6,366 bases of DNA from Chloroflexota bacterium (GTDB lineage: Bacteria; Chloroflexota; Limnocylindria; QHBO01), in NCBI GenBank assembly GCA_013697395.1, contig JACCWY010000557.1:1-6366 (forward strand), in the 5' to 3' direction. Position 1 is the stretch's first letter. Every line of letters begins with the position of its first letter. The notes under the pieces were generated by a model, which saw only the letters and a list, made by a program, of their open reading frames with translations, did no database searches and had not been told where the DNA came from. The translations under genes were made by a program, and so were the position numbers. Shown in pieces: positions 1 through 6,029 of this stretch.

Positions 1-46
1 GCCCGATCCATGCGCCGCCCTCGCGGCGCTCGGTGTCATCGGTCAT
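1..46 (-). CDS. Start of an unidentified gene, truncated by the window edge
   Basis: Only 15 codons are visible (protein begins MTDDTERREGGAWIG), too few to assign a family. The start is chosen because an ATG at 46-44 lies 9 bases after a near-perfect Shine-Dalgarno AAGGAGG at 62-56. A second ATG in another frame (11-9, reading Met-Asp-Arg) has a weaker GAGGG upstream and cannot be excluded. The gene follows the regulatory-domain gene by 79 bases on the same strand, so it is probably the next operon member. A BCAA role (for example ilvD or leuC/leuD) would be a guess from context only. Confidence 0.55.
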   Translation of the reverse strand, partial: MTDDTERREGGAWIG

Positions 47-55
47 TCGAAGGAA

Positions 56-62
56 CCTCCTT
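56..62 (-). promoter_or_regulatory. Strong ribosome binding site for the truncated gene
   Basis: AAGGAGG on the minus strand, 9 bases before the ATG at 46. It is the best match to the anti-Shine-Dalgarno sequence in the window. It supports real initiation at 46 independent of translation of the preceding gene. Confidence 0.75.
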
Positions 63-82
63 GTAACGGCCGATGCAGTGCA

Positions 83-99
83 AGCCGCGGGCCGCGGCT
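83..99 (-). repeat. GC-rich inverted repeat in the 79-base intergenic gap
   Basis: AGCCGCGG, one base, then CCGCGGCT form a perfect 8-base inverted repeat. As RNA it could fold as a 7-bp stem with a 3-base loop. No U-tract follows, so it is not a canonical rho-independent terminator. It lies between the stop of the regulatory-domain gene (126) and the ribosome binding site of the next gene (62-56). Its function is unknown; an mRNA-processing or stabilising hairpin is possible, and chance is also plausible in sequence this GC-rich. Confidence 0.5.
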
Positions 100-125
100 G
101 GCCAGCGTCCGAGCCCGCAGACCAA

Positions 126-647
126 TCAGTGGTTGTACGCGGACATGATCCGATCCTTGGCGCCGGACCGATTCTCCGGATCGGTCTCGTGCCGGTCCGT
201 CTCGCCCGGTGAGGGAACGGCCGCGGCGATGTCGATGCCGGTATCGAGGAGCAGCGCGTTGACCGCGTCGACGTAGGCGCCGACCGACGCCTCCAGGACG
301 TTCTCGCTCTCGAAGCGCCCGGGGTAGAGGGGTCCGTCGGCATCGCCGCGCGGACGAATCGAGAGCGAGACAGAGGCGGTTGCCTCGTGGCCCGGGCCGG
401 AGGCATGCACGTCGTACGTCGCCAGCGAGATGCCCTCGCCCAGAAGCGGCGCGAGCGCGTCGTCCACGGCCCGCATGAGCGCATCGACGGCCCCGTTGCC
501 ATCGGCATGCGCCCGCCAGCGGTGTCCACCGCCGTGCAGGACGAGCGAGGCGCGGCTGCCACGCTCCGAGCCGCTGGTCGCCGACCAGCGCTCGATGCTC
601 AGGCCCGGGGCAGCGGTCGGGTCGGTGTCTGGCTGGGAGAGGGTCAT
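126..647 (-). CDS. Stand-alone LeuA-type allosteric (LeuA_dimer) domain protein
   Basis: This 173-residue protein is a C-terminal regulatory domain of 2-isopropylmalate synthase without any TIM-barrel catalytic part: no DTTLRDG or HxH metal motif is present. Residues 16-135 align by eye with LeuA residues 394-515 of the same operon. About 15 of 26 positions are identical around the GNGxVDAL loop (here 45-70, LeuA 425-450), and about 12 of 19 in the last helix (here 114-132, SENVLEAS, against LeuA STNVVEAS at 496-514). Residues 140-173 are a charged, probably disordered tail. The start is ATG 647, which has AAGGAGA 9 bases upstream; in-frame ATGs at 695 and 686 lack such a site. It lies 54 bases after ilvE. 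In the family this fold binds the end-product amino acid and dimerises. A free leucine/isoleucine sensor or a partner subunit for LeuA or CimA is inferred, not shown. A decayed leuA fragment is less likely, because the domain is complete and has its own initiation signals. Confidence 0.85.
   Translation of the reverse strand: MTLSQPDTDPTAAPGLSIERWSATSGSERGSRASLVLHGGGHRWRAHADGNGAVDALMRAVDDALAPLLGEGISLATYDVHASGPGHEATASVSLSIRPRGDADGPLYPGRFESENVLEASVGAYVDAVNALLLDTGIDIAAAVPSPGETDRHETDPENRSGAKDRIMSAYNH
166..186 (-). repeat. Inverted repeat inside the 3' end of the domain gene
   Basis: A perfect 7-base inverted repeat (GACCGAT / ATCGGTC) with a 7-base loop lies in the codons for the hydrophilic C-terminal tail, about 40 bases before the stop. 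There is no U-tract after it. It may be an mRNA hairpin near the gene end, or chance. Confidence 0.4.
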
Positions 648-656
648 CGGTTCGGG

Positions 657-663
657 TCTCCTT
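657..663 (-). promoter_or_regulatory. Ribosome binding site that fixes the domain-gene start
   Basis: AAGGAGA lies 9 bases before the ATG at 647. It decides between the three in-frame ATGs (695, 686, 647). The residues that the longer forms would add (MPRMRAVASQPRRPEP) have no counterpart in the LeuA domain. Confidence 0.75.
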
Positions 664-679
664 GGTTGCGATGCGACCG

Positions 680-691
680 CGCGCATGCGCG
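680..691 (-). repeat. 12-base palindrome between ilvE and the domain gene
   Basis: CGCGCATGCGCG is a perfect palindrome in the 54-base gap after ilvE. As RNA it gives at most a 4-bp stem with a CATG loop and no U-tract, so termination is unlikely. It could be a DNA-level protein site or chance in GC-rich sequence; no function is supported. Confidence 0.3.
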
Positions 692-701
692 GCACTTGAG
701 A

Positions 702-1655
702 TCAGATCGGGGTGAGCCAATGCGCGTAGCGCTCATCGCTGCCGCGCACCGCCGCGAAGTAGCGGCGCTGGATGTCGAGCGAGATCGGGAACTCGCCCGT
801 ACCGACGGGACGGTCGTCGATCGATGAGGCGGGCGCGACCTGGACGCCGGTGCCGGTCAGGAACACCTCGTCGGCGAGGTACAGCTCGGAGCGGTCGATC
901 CGGCGCTCCACGACCTCGAGGCCGGCATCGGCGGCGATCAGCATGATCGCGGACCGCGTGATCCCGGCCAGGACGTCGTCGGTCAGGGGCGGCGTGGCGA
1001 CCTCGCGACCGGCCACCACGAACAGGTTGGCGGCCGATGCCTCGGCCACGTGACCGTCGCCGGTGAGCAGGATGGCGTCGTCGTAACCGGCGGCGTGAGC
1101 GTCCTCGGCCGCGAAGGCGGCGTTGACATACGAGCCACTGATCTTGCCCCGTGCCGGGATAGCGTTGTCGTTGACCCGCTGCCAGCCCGAGACGGTGAGG
1201 CGAATGCCGCCGGTCGGCAGGTAGTCGCCGAGCGGCATCGTGAAGATCCCGATCCGGTCGTCGAGCCCGGTCAGCTTGACGCGGATTGAGCGTGCGGACT
1301 TGTAGACGAGGGGGCGGATGTAGGCGTCCCCGTCGTGCGCGTTGCGGCGCAGCAGGTCGCGCGTGACCTCGACCAGCTCGACCGCCGACTCGGGGACCGA
1401 TGCCCGCACCAGGCGGGCGTTGCGCAGCATCCGCTCGTAGTGCTCGCGCGCGAAGAGGATCGAGCTGCTGCCATCGGCCTGCCGGTAGGCGCGGATGCCC
1501 TCGAACACGGCGGTCCCATAGTTGAAGCTATGGGTGGCGATGCTCACCCTGGCGTCGCCGATGGGCACGACGGCGCCCTCGAAGTACGCCCAGGCGCCGA
1601 TGTCGGCCGCCCCCACCGCCGGAGCCGATGCGGCGTATGGCTCGGCGGCGGTCAT
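702..1655 (-). CDS. ilvE: Branched-chain amino acid aminotransferase (class IV PLP fold)
   Basis: A 317-residue cytoplasmic PLP enzyme that interconverts leucine, isoleucine and valine with their 2-oxo acids, using glutamate/2-oxoglutarate; it is the last step of all three pathways. It shows the fold-type IV pattern in order: YGTAVFEGIRAY (46-57), IRPLVYKS (113-120), the presumed PLP Schiff-base lysine K171 in GKISGSY, E205 in VAEASAANLF (expected to contact the pyridine nitrogen), TPPLTDDVLAGITR (221-234) and GTGVQVAP (268-275). The length is usual for the family (about 300-310) plus a short N-terminal extension of about 20 residues. ATG 1655 overlaps the cimA stop as ATGA and has GGTGGAG 5 bases upstream; a GTG at codon 14 is a weaker alternative. 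The usual EGSGEN motif reads EASAAN here, and the usual GTAAEV(T)P reads GTGVQVAP. D-amino acid transaminase and aminodeoxychorismate lyase share the fold, but the operon favours IlvE. Confidence 0.93.
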   Translation of the reverse strand: MTAAEPYAASAPAVGAADIGAWAYFEGAVVPIGDARVSIATHSFNYGTAVFEGIRAYRQADGSSSILFAREHYERMLRNARLVRASVPESAVELVEVTRDLLRRNAHDGDAYIRPLVYKSARSIRVKLTGLDDRIGIFTMPLGDYLPTGGIRLTVSGWQRVNDNAIPARGKISGSYVNAAFAAEDAHAAGYDDAILLTGDGHVAEASAANLFVVAGREVATPPLTDDVLAGITRSAIMLIAADAGLEVVERRIDRSELYLADEVFLTGTGVQVAPASSIDDRPVGTGEFPISLDIQRRYFAAVRGSDERYAHWLTPI

Positions 1656-3295
1656 GACGGCTCCACCGCGGGCGCCGGCGTGCGCCGCTGCGCCGCATGC
1701 GAGGAGCTTCGCTCATCACGCCGCTGCGGCCGGGCGTCGAGGCGCCACACGGCGAACTCGAACGAGTCGTGGAGCGCCGCCACCGACGCGGCGATGATGT
1801 TCGCGTCTGCGCCGGCGGTGAGCCAGGTCCCGGTCTCGTGGCCGGTCTCGATGATGACGCGGGTGCGTGCCGCGGTCGCCGCGTCGCCGTCGAGGATGCG
1901 GACCTTGTAGTCGACCAGGTGCACCTCGTCGAGAGCGGGGAAGAACGCGCCGAGCGCCTTCCGCAACGCGAGATCGAGCGCGTTGACGGGGCCGTTGCCA
2001 TCGGCCGCGGTGTGGAGCATCTCGCCGTCGACCTCGACCTTGACGCTGGCCTCGGCCCGTGGCGCGGCCCCGTTCCGGCGCTCGACGATCACGGTGAAGT
2101 CGACGATCCGGAAGGGGGCAACGTAGTCGGCACGACGTCGTCGCACGAGAAGCTCGAACGACGCATCCGCACCCTCGAAGCTGGCGCCCTCCGACTCGAG
2201 CTGCTTCACGACGCGGGACAGCTCCGCCGGATCCATGCCCTCGGTTGCCAGGGGACCGAGCTGGCGCACCCGCCAGGCGGCGTTGGCACGCCCGCCGAGC
2301 TCGCTCACGACCAGGCGTGAAGTGCCGCCGACGACCGCCGGATCCACGTGCTGATAGGCCTGCTCGACGCGCGCTGTGGCGGCGCCATGGACGCCGCCCT
2401 TGTGGGCGAAGGCGCTCGTGCCGACGTACGGCTGGTGGGCGTCCGGCGCGATGTTGGCGACCTCCGCCACGAAGCGCGACAGCTCGGGCAGATGCGTCAG
2501 GTCCTGGGCACCCGGCACGGTCTCGAGGCCCAGCTTGAGCGCCAGGTTTGCCCAGATGGTGACGAGGTTGGCGTTCCCGCAGCGCTCGCCGTAGCCATTG
2601 ATGGTTCCCTGGACGTGGCGAGCACCGGCCTGGACGGCGGCGAGGGAGTTGGCCACCGCCAGGCCGGCATCGTCGTGAACGTGGATGCCGAGCGTCACGC
2701 CCGTTGCGAGCTCCGCACCGACGTTCCGCGTCATGGCGGCCACCTCGTCGGTGAGGCAGCCGCCGTTGGTGTCGCACAGGACGACGGTCGTGGCCCCCGC
2801 CTCGACGGCGGCGCGCAGCGTGGCCATGGCGTAGGCCGCATCGGCCTTGAAGCCGTCGAAGAAATGCTCCGCGTCGTAAACCACCTCCCGGCCGGCGGCG
2901 CGCAGGAACGCGACCGACTCGCCGATCATCGCGAGGTTCTCCTCCGGTGTGGCGCCGAGCACCTCGGTGACGTGGAGCAGCCAGCTCTTGCCGAAGATCG
3001 TGGTCACCGGCGTCTGGGCGGCGAGCAGCGCCTGGAGGTTGGGATCGCCCTCGGCCAGGTTGGACCGGTGCCGTGTAGAACCGAAGGCAGCAAGCCTGGC
3101 GTGGCGGAATGTCATCGACTTGGCGGCCGCGAAGAACTCCTCGTCCTTGGGGTTCGACCCGGGCCAGCCGCCCTCGACGTACGGGAAGCCGGCCTCGTCC
3201 AGCCGGCGCGCAATCTTCAGCTTGTCGGCCAGTGACAGGGACAGGCCCTCGCGCTGGGTGCCGTCGCGGAGGGTGGTGTCGTACAGCAGGATCAT
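1652..3295 (-). CDS. cimA: (R)-citramalate synthase
   Basis: A 547-residue DRE-TIM metallolyase that condenses pyruvate with acetyl-CoA to citramalate, the first step of the threonine-independent isoleucine route. The catalytic HMGL-like barrel covers roughly residues 1-270, with YDTTLRDGTQ (5-14; D11 a metal ligand), EGGWPGSNPKD (41-51, a CimA-type signature that separates it from LeuA), the IHVHDD histidines H205 and H207, and NGYGERCGNAN (233-243; N241). SAFAHKGGVHG (294-304) belongs to the linker subdomain. A LeuA_dimer regulatory domain fills about 393-515, with GNGPVNAL at 433-440, where isoleucine feedback is expected. A basic, Ser/Pro-rich tail follows (519-547). The start at ATG 3295 overlaps the leuB stop as ATGA, and an AGGAGG lies 7 bases upstream. 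The last bases overlap ilvE as ATGA. Homocitrate synthase is the main alternative, but the signature and neighbours favour CimA. Confidence 0.95.
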   Translation of the reverse strand: MILLYDTTLRDGTQREGLSLSLADKLKIARRLDEAGFPYVEGGWPGSNPKDEEFFAAAKSMTFRHARLAAFGSTRHRSNLAEGDPNLQALLAAQTPVTTIFGKSWLLHVTEVLGATPEENLAMIGESVAFLRAAGREVVYDAEHFFDGFKADAAYAMATLRAAVEAGATTVVLCDTNGGCLTDEVAAMTRNVGAELATGVTLGIHVHDDAGLAVANSLAAVQAGARHVQGTINGYGERCGNANLVTIWANLALKLGLETVPGAQDLTHLPELSRFVAEVANIAPDAHQPYVGTSAFAHKGGVHGAATARVEQAYQHVDPAVVGGTSRLVVSELGGRANAAWRVRQLGPLATEGMDPAELSRVVKQLESEGASFEGADASFELLVRRRRADYVAPFRIVDFTVIVERRNGAAPRAEASVKVEVDGEMLHTAADGNGPVNALDLALRKALGAFFPALDEVHLVDYKVRILDGDAATAARTRVIIETGHETGTWLTAGADANIIAASVAALHDSFEFAVWRLDARPQRRDERSSSHAAQRRTPAPAVEPS

Positions 3296-4392
3296 GCCGG
3301 CACCTCCTGCGGCAGCATGAGCTGCGCCATCAGGAAGCCGGCGACCGCCTCCGTGCCGTCCGAGCCGCCGAGGTCGCCGGTGCGTGGGCCGTCCTCGATG
3401 GCGGCGCTCACGGCACCATCCAGGGCATCCGCGGCCTCGACCTCGCCCAGGGACCAGCGCAGCATGAGCGCGGCCGAGGCGACCGTCGCCAGCGGGTTGG
3501 AGATTCCAAGGCCGGTAATCGCTGGCGCACTGCCGTGCACCGGCTCGTAGAGCCCGAATCGGCCCTGCTCGGTCGCCCGCGTGCCGAGGCTGGCCGAGGC
3601 CAGCAGGCCCAGCGACCCGGCGATGGCGGCGGCCTCGTCGGAGAGGATGTCGCCGAACAGGTTCTCGGTCACGATGACGTCGTAGTGGCCCGGCTGGGTG
3701 AGGATCAGGTAGGCGGTCGAGTCCACCAGTGCGTGCTCGACGCTGACCGATGGGTGCCGCGGCGCGATCTCGTCGACCACCTCGCGCCAGAGCCGGCTGG
3801 AGGCCAGCACGTTGGCCTTGTCGACGCTCGTCAGGCGACCGCGACGGCCCTCCGCAAGGCCGAAGGCGAGCTCGACAATGCGCTCGATCTCCGGGCGCGT
3901 GTAGCGCAACGTGTCGACCGCGGCCTCGACGCCGTCGTCCGTGGAGCGGCCCTGGGGCCGTCCGAAGTAGAGGCCGCCGGTCAGCTCGCGCACGATGAGC
4001 AGGTCGGCCCCGGACCGCACCTCCGGGCGCAGCGGCGAGGCCGTCTCCAGGGCTGGATGCGCCGTCACCGGACGCAGGTTGGCGAACAGCTCGAGCGCCG
4101 AGCGAAGCCCGAGCAGGGCGTCCTCCGGGCGTACCGCAGCGGACGGGTCGTCCCAACGTGGCCCGCCGACCGCGCCGAGCAGGACCGCATCGGCCTCGCG
4201 ACAGGAGTCCAGCGTTGCGGCCGGCAGCGGCTCGCCGGTCGCATCGATCGCGGCGCCGCCGACCAGCTGCTCGTCCCAGGTCACCTCGAAGCCGAAACGC
4301 AGGCCGGATGCGTCGACGCATCGGCGCGCGACTTCGCACACCTCGGCGCCGATCCCGTCGCCGGGAAGGTAGGCGACCCGGTGCCGCCTCAC
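3292..4392 (-). CDS. leuB: 3-isopropylmalate dehydrogenase
   Basis: A 366-residue beta-decarboxylating dehydrogenase that oxidises 3-isopropylmalate to 2-oxoisocaproate (leucine). In organisms with CimA it also oxidises the 3-methylmalate intermediate to 2-oxobutyrate. Visible motifs are YLPGDGIG (8-15), GGPRW (76-80), substrate arginines R97, R107 and R135, RELTGGLYFG (135-144), K192 in VDKANVL, metal aspartates D224, D248 and D252 (NLFGDILSDEAA), and EPVHGSAP (283-290). The start is a GTG at 4392 that overlaps the leuA stop (GTGA), with GGGAG 6 bases upstream; it places the nucleotide-binding strand at the usual distance from the N-terminus, and the open frame further upstream is only a leuA shadow. 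One oddity is that residue 291, after GSAP, is Ala, where LeuB proteins typically have the Asp that contacts the NAD adenosine ribose. Confidence 0.95.
   Translation of the reverse strand: MRRHRVAYLPGDGIGAEVCEVARRCVDASGLRFGFEVTWDEQLVGGAAIDATGEPLPAATLDSCREADAVLLGAVGGPRWDDPSAAVRPEDALLGLRSALELFANLRPVTAHPALETASPLRPEVRSGADLLIVRELTGGLYFGRPQGRSTDDGVEAAVDTLRYTRPEIERIVELAFGLAEGRRGRLTSVDKANVLASSRLWREVVDEIAPRHPSVSVEHALVDSTAYLILTQPGHYDVIVTENLFGDILSDEAAAIAGSLGLLASASLGTRATEQGRFGLYEPVHGSAPAITGLGISNPLATVASAALMLRWSLGEVEAADALDGAVSAAIEDGPRTGDLGGSDGTEAVAGFLMAQLMLPQEVPA
3303..3308 (-). promoter_or_regulatory. Ribosome binding site for cimA within the leuB 3' end
   Basis: AGGAGG lies 7 bases before the cimA ATG and is encoded by the last codons of leuB. 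With the ATGA overlap, it means cimA can use both coupled re-initiation and direct ribosome binding. Confidence 0.75.
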
Positions 4393-6029
4393 GGGTGGCT
4401 CCCGGCCGGGGTCGGGACGGGATCGGTCGGGGAGCGCTTCTGGCGCGCGGCGGCGACCGCATCGGCCGCGACCGGGTGCTCTGCAATGAGCTTGTTCACG
4501 GCCGCCAGGTAGGCTCGCAGGCTGGCCTCGACGACGTTGGTGGATAACCCGTGACCGGTGAAGATCTGCGGCACGTCGCCGTCGCCTGCCGGCGCGCTGA
4601 TCTTGACCGTCGCCTCGCCCTGCGCGTCCTCCCCGGAGCCGATCGAGCGCAGCTGGTAGTCGATCAGCTGCGGCCGGCCGTCGATGATCTGCTCGAGCGC
4701 GTTGTCGACGGCCGAGAGGAGCGCGTCGACCGGCCCGTTGCCACCGGCAAAGGCACGGAACGTGCGGCCCTCGTAGAAGAGCGACACGTTGCCGCTGGAT
4801 GACTCGCCCTGGCGGCTGGCAGCCGCCCAATGCTCGATTCCCACGAGCTGCGGGACGGGATCGGCGTGCATCTCGGCCAGCGCGAGCAGGTCCGCATCGG
4901 TCACCTGCTTCTTCTGGTCCGCCAGGCGGATGGCCTCGCCGTAGAGGGTATCGAGCGCCTCCGGCTCGACATGGATGCCCAGGCGGCGCAGCCGCTCGTC
5001 GAAGCCGGCGCGGCCGGAGAGCTTGCCGAGGGTCAGGGTCGATCCCGAGAGCCCCACCGACTCCGGCGTCATGATCTCGTAGGTCAGCGGGTTCTTCAGG
5101 AAGCCGTCCTGGTGGATGCCGGACTCGTGCGCGAACGCATTCGCGCCGACAACGCTCTTGTTGGGCTGGACCATGATGCCCGTCAGGTAGCTCACCAGCC
5201 GGCTGGTGGCGGTGAGCTGCTCGGTCGCGACGCCGGTCGTCGCCGATCGGAACTGGGCCGGACGCGTTCGCAGCGCCATGACCACTTCTTCCAGGGAGGC
5301 GTTGCCGGCGCGCTCGCCGAGCCCGTTGACGGTGACCTCCACCTGGCGGGCGCCGGCCTGGATTGCGGCAAGGGTGTTGGCGGTGGCAAGGCCCAGGTCG
5401 TTGTGGCAGTGGGTGCTCACGATCGCGCGCCTGCCCACCAGCCGCACGACCTGCCTGACGACGGCGGCGTACTCCTTCGGCTCTGTGTAGCCGACGGTGT
5501 CGGGCACGTTGATGACCGCTGCGCCGGCCTGCACTGCGGCCTCGTACGCCTCGAGCAGGAAGCCGAGCTCCGACCGCGACGCGTCCTCGGCGCTGAACTC
5601 GACGTCGTGGTCAGAACCGATCATGCGCCGCGCCTGGCCGACGCAGCTGCGAATCAGCTCGAGGACGTCCTCCCGCGTCGTGCGCAGCTTGTGGGTGATG
5701 TGAATGTCGGACGTGGCGATGAAGACGTGGAGCTGGCGCCTCCGTGCCGGATCCAGCGCGGCTGCGGCAACCGTCACGTCGGCCGGCACGCATCGGGCGA
5801 GGGCGGCGATGGCGGGGGCGTCCTCCGCGGATCCGACTTCAGCCGAGATTCGGCGCACGGCCTCGGCCTCACCGGGCGATGCAGCCGGGAAGCCGGCCTC
5901 GATGACGTCGACGCGCAGCCGTGCCAGCTGCTTCGCGACAGTGACCTTCTCGTCGACGGTCAGCGCTGCACCCGGCGTCTGCTCGCCGTCGCGGAGCGTC
6001 GTGTCGAAGACGCGGATGCGCCGGCCCAT
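4389..6029 (-). CDS. leuA: 2-isopropylmalate synthase
   Basis: A 546-residue enzyme that condenses 2-ketoisovalerate with acetyl-CoA, the committed step of leucine synthesis. The HMGL-like barrel carries FDTTLRDGEQTPG (8-20; D14 a metal ligand), STHCHNDLGLA (205-215; metal histidines H207 and H209), and NGLGERAGNASLEE (235-248; N243). HESGIHQDG (301-309) lies in the linker subdomain. The C-terminal LeuA_dimer allosteric domain spans about 394-515, with GNGPVDAL at 430-437; this is the leucine feedback site in the family. A Pro-rich tail (516-546) follows. The length is close to the usual 500-530-residue LeuA plus this tail. ATG 6029 overlaps the ilvC stop (TGATG) with a weak GAGGG 9 bases upstream. 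It is paralogous to CimA downstream, but lacks the EGGWPGSNPKD signature and has LeuA-type EAGFPAASPGE (44-54) instead. Confidence 0.96.
   Translation of the reverse strand: MGRRIRVFDTTLRDGEQTPGAALTVDEKVTVAKQLARLRVDVIEAGFPAASPGEAEAVRRISAEVGSAEDAPAIAALARCVPADVTVAAAALDPARRRQLHVFIATSDIHITHKLRTTREDVLELIRSCVGQARRMIGSDHDVEFSAEDASRSELGFLLEAYEAAVQAGAAVINVPDTVGYTEPKEYAAVVRQVVRLVGRRAIVSTHCHNDLGLATANTLAAIQAGARQVEVTVNGLGERAGNASLEEVVMALRTRPAQFRSATTGVATEQLTATSRLVSYLTGIMVQPNKSVVGANAFAHESGIHQDGFLKNPLTYEIMTPESVGLSGSTLTLGKLSGRAGFDERLRRLGIHVEPEALDTLYGEAIRLADQKKQVTDADLLALAEMHADPVPQLVGIEHWAAASRQGESSSGNVSLFYEGRTFRAFAGGNGPVDALLSAVDNALEQIIDGRPQLIDYQLRSIGSGEDAQGEATVKISAPAGDGDVPQIFTGHGLSTNVVEASLRAYLAAVNKLIAEHPVAADAVAAARQKRSPTDPVPTPAGSHP

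Noticed and set aside
126..647. The domain gene as a decayed leuA pseudogene
   Set aside because: No barrel remnants upstream, an intact full-length domain, and proper initiation signals argue for a real gene; relatives would settle it.
680..691. The palindrome after ilvE as a rho-independent terminator
   Set aside because: The possible stem is only about 4 bp and no T-run follows in the direction of transcription.
648..695. Longer N-terminus for the regulatory-domain protein from ATG 695 or 686
   Set aside because: No Shine-Dalgarno at a useful distance, and the added residues match nothing in the domain; ATG 647 has AAGGAGA 9 bases upstream.
43..720. A 225-codon minus-strand frame overlapping the domain gene
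   Set aside because: It is another frame of the same region, very Arg-rich with no domain; the frame at 126-647 carries clear LeuA-domain homology and its own ribosome binding site.
2348..3235. A 295-codon plus-strand open frame antisense to cimA
   Set aside because: Shadow of cimA, whose catalytic motifs lie on the other strand through this region.
3296..4486. An upstream in-frame extension of cimA giving a 944-residue protein
   Set aside because: The extension is an Arg-rich out-of-frame reading of leuB. The ATG at 3295 begins directly with the CimA barrel strand and has AGGAGG 7 bases upstream.
3109..4512. A 467-codon plus-strand open frame antisense to leuB
   Set aside because: Opposite to an intact leuB; low-complexity Arg/Gly/Ala composition and no motif or convincing ribosome binding site.
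4393..4830. An upstream in-frame extension of leuB giving a 512-residue protein
   Set aside because: The extra residues are an alternative-frame reading of the leuA 3' end. The GTG at 4392 gives a normal-length LeuB and a GTGA junction.
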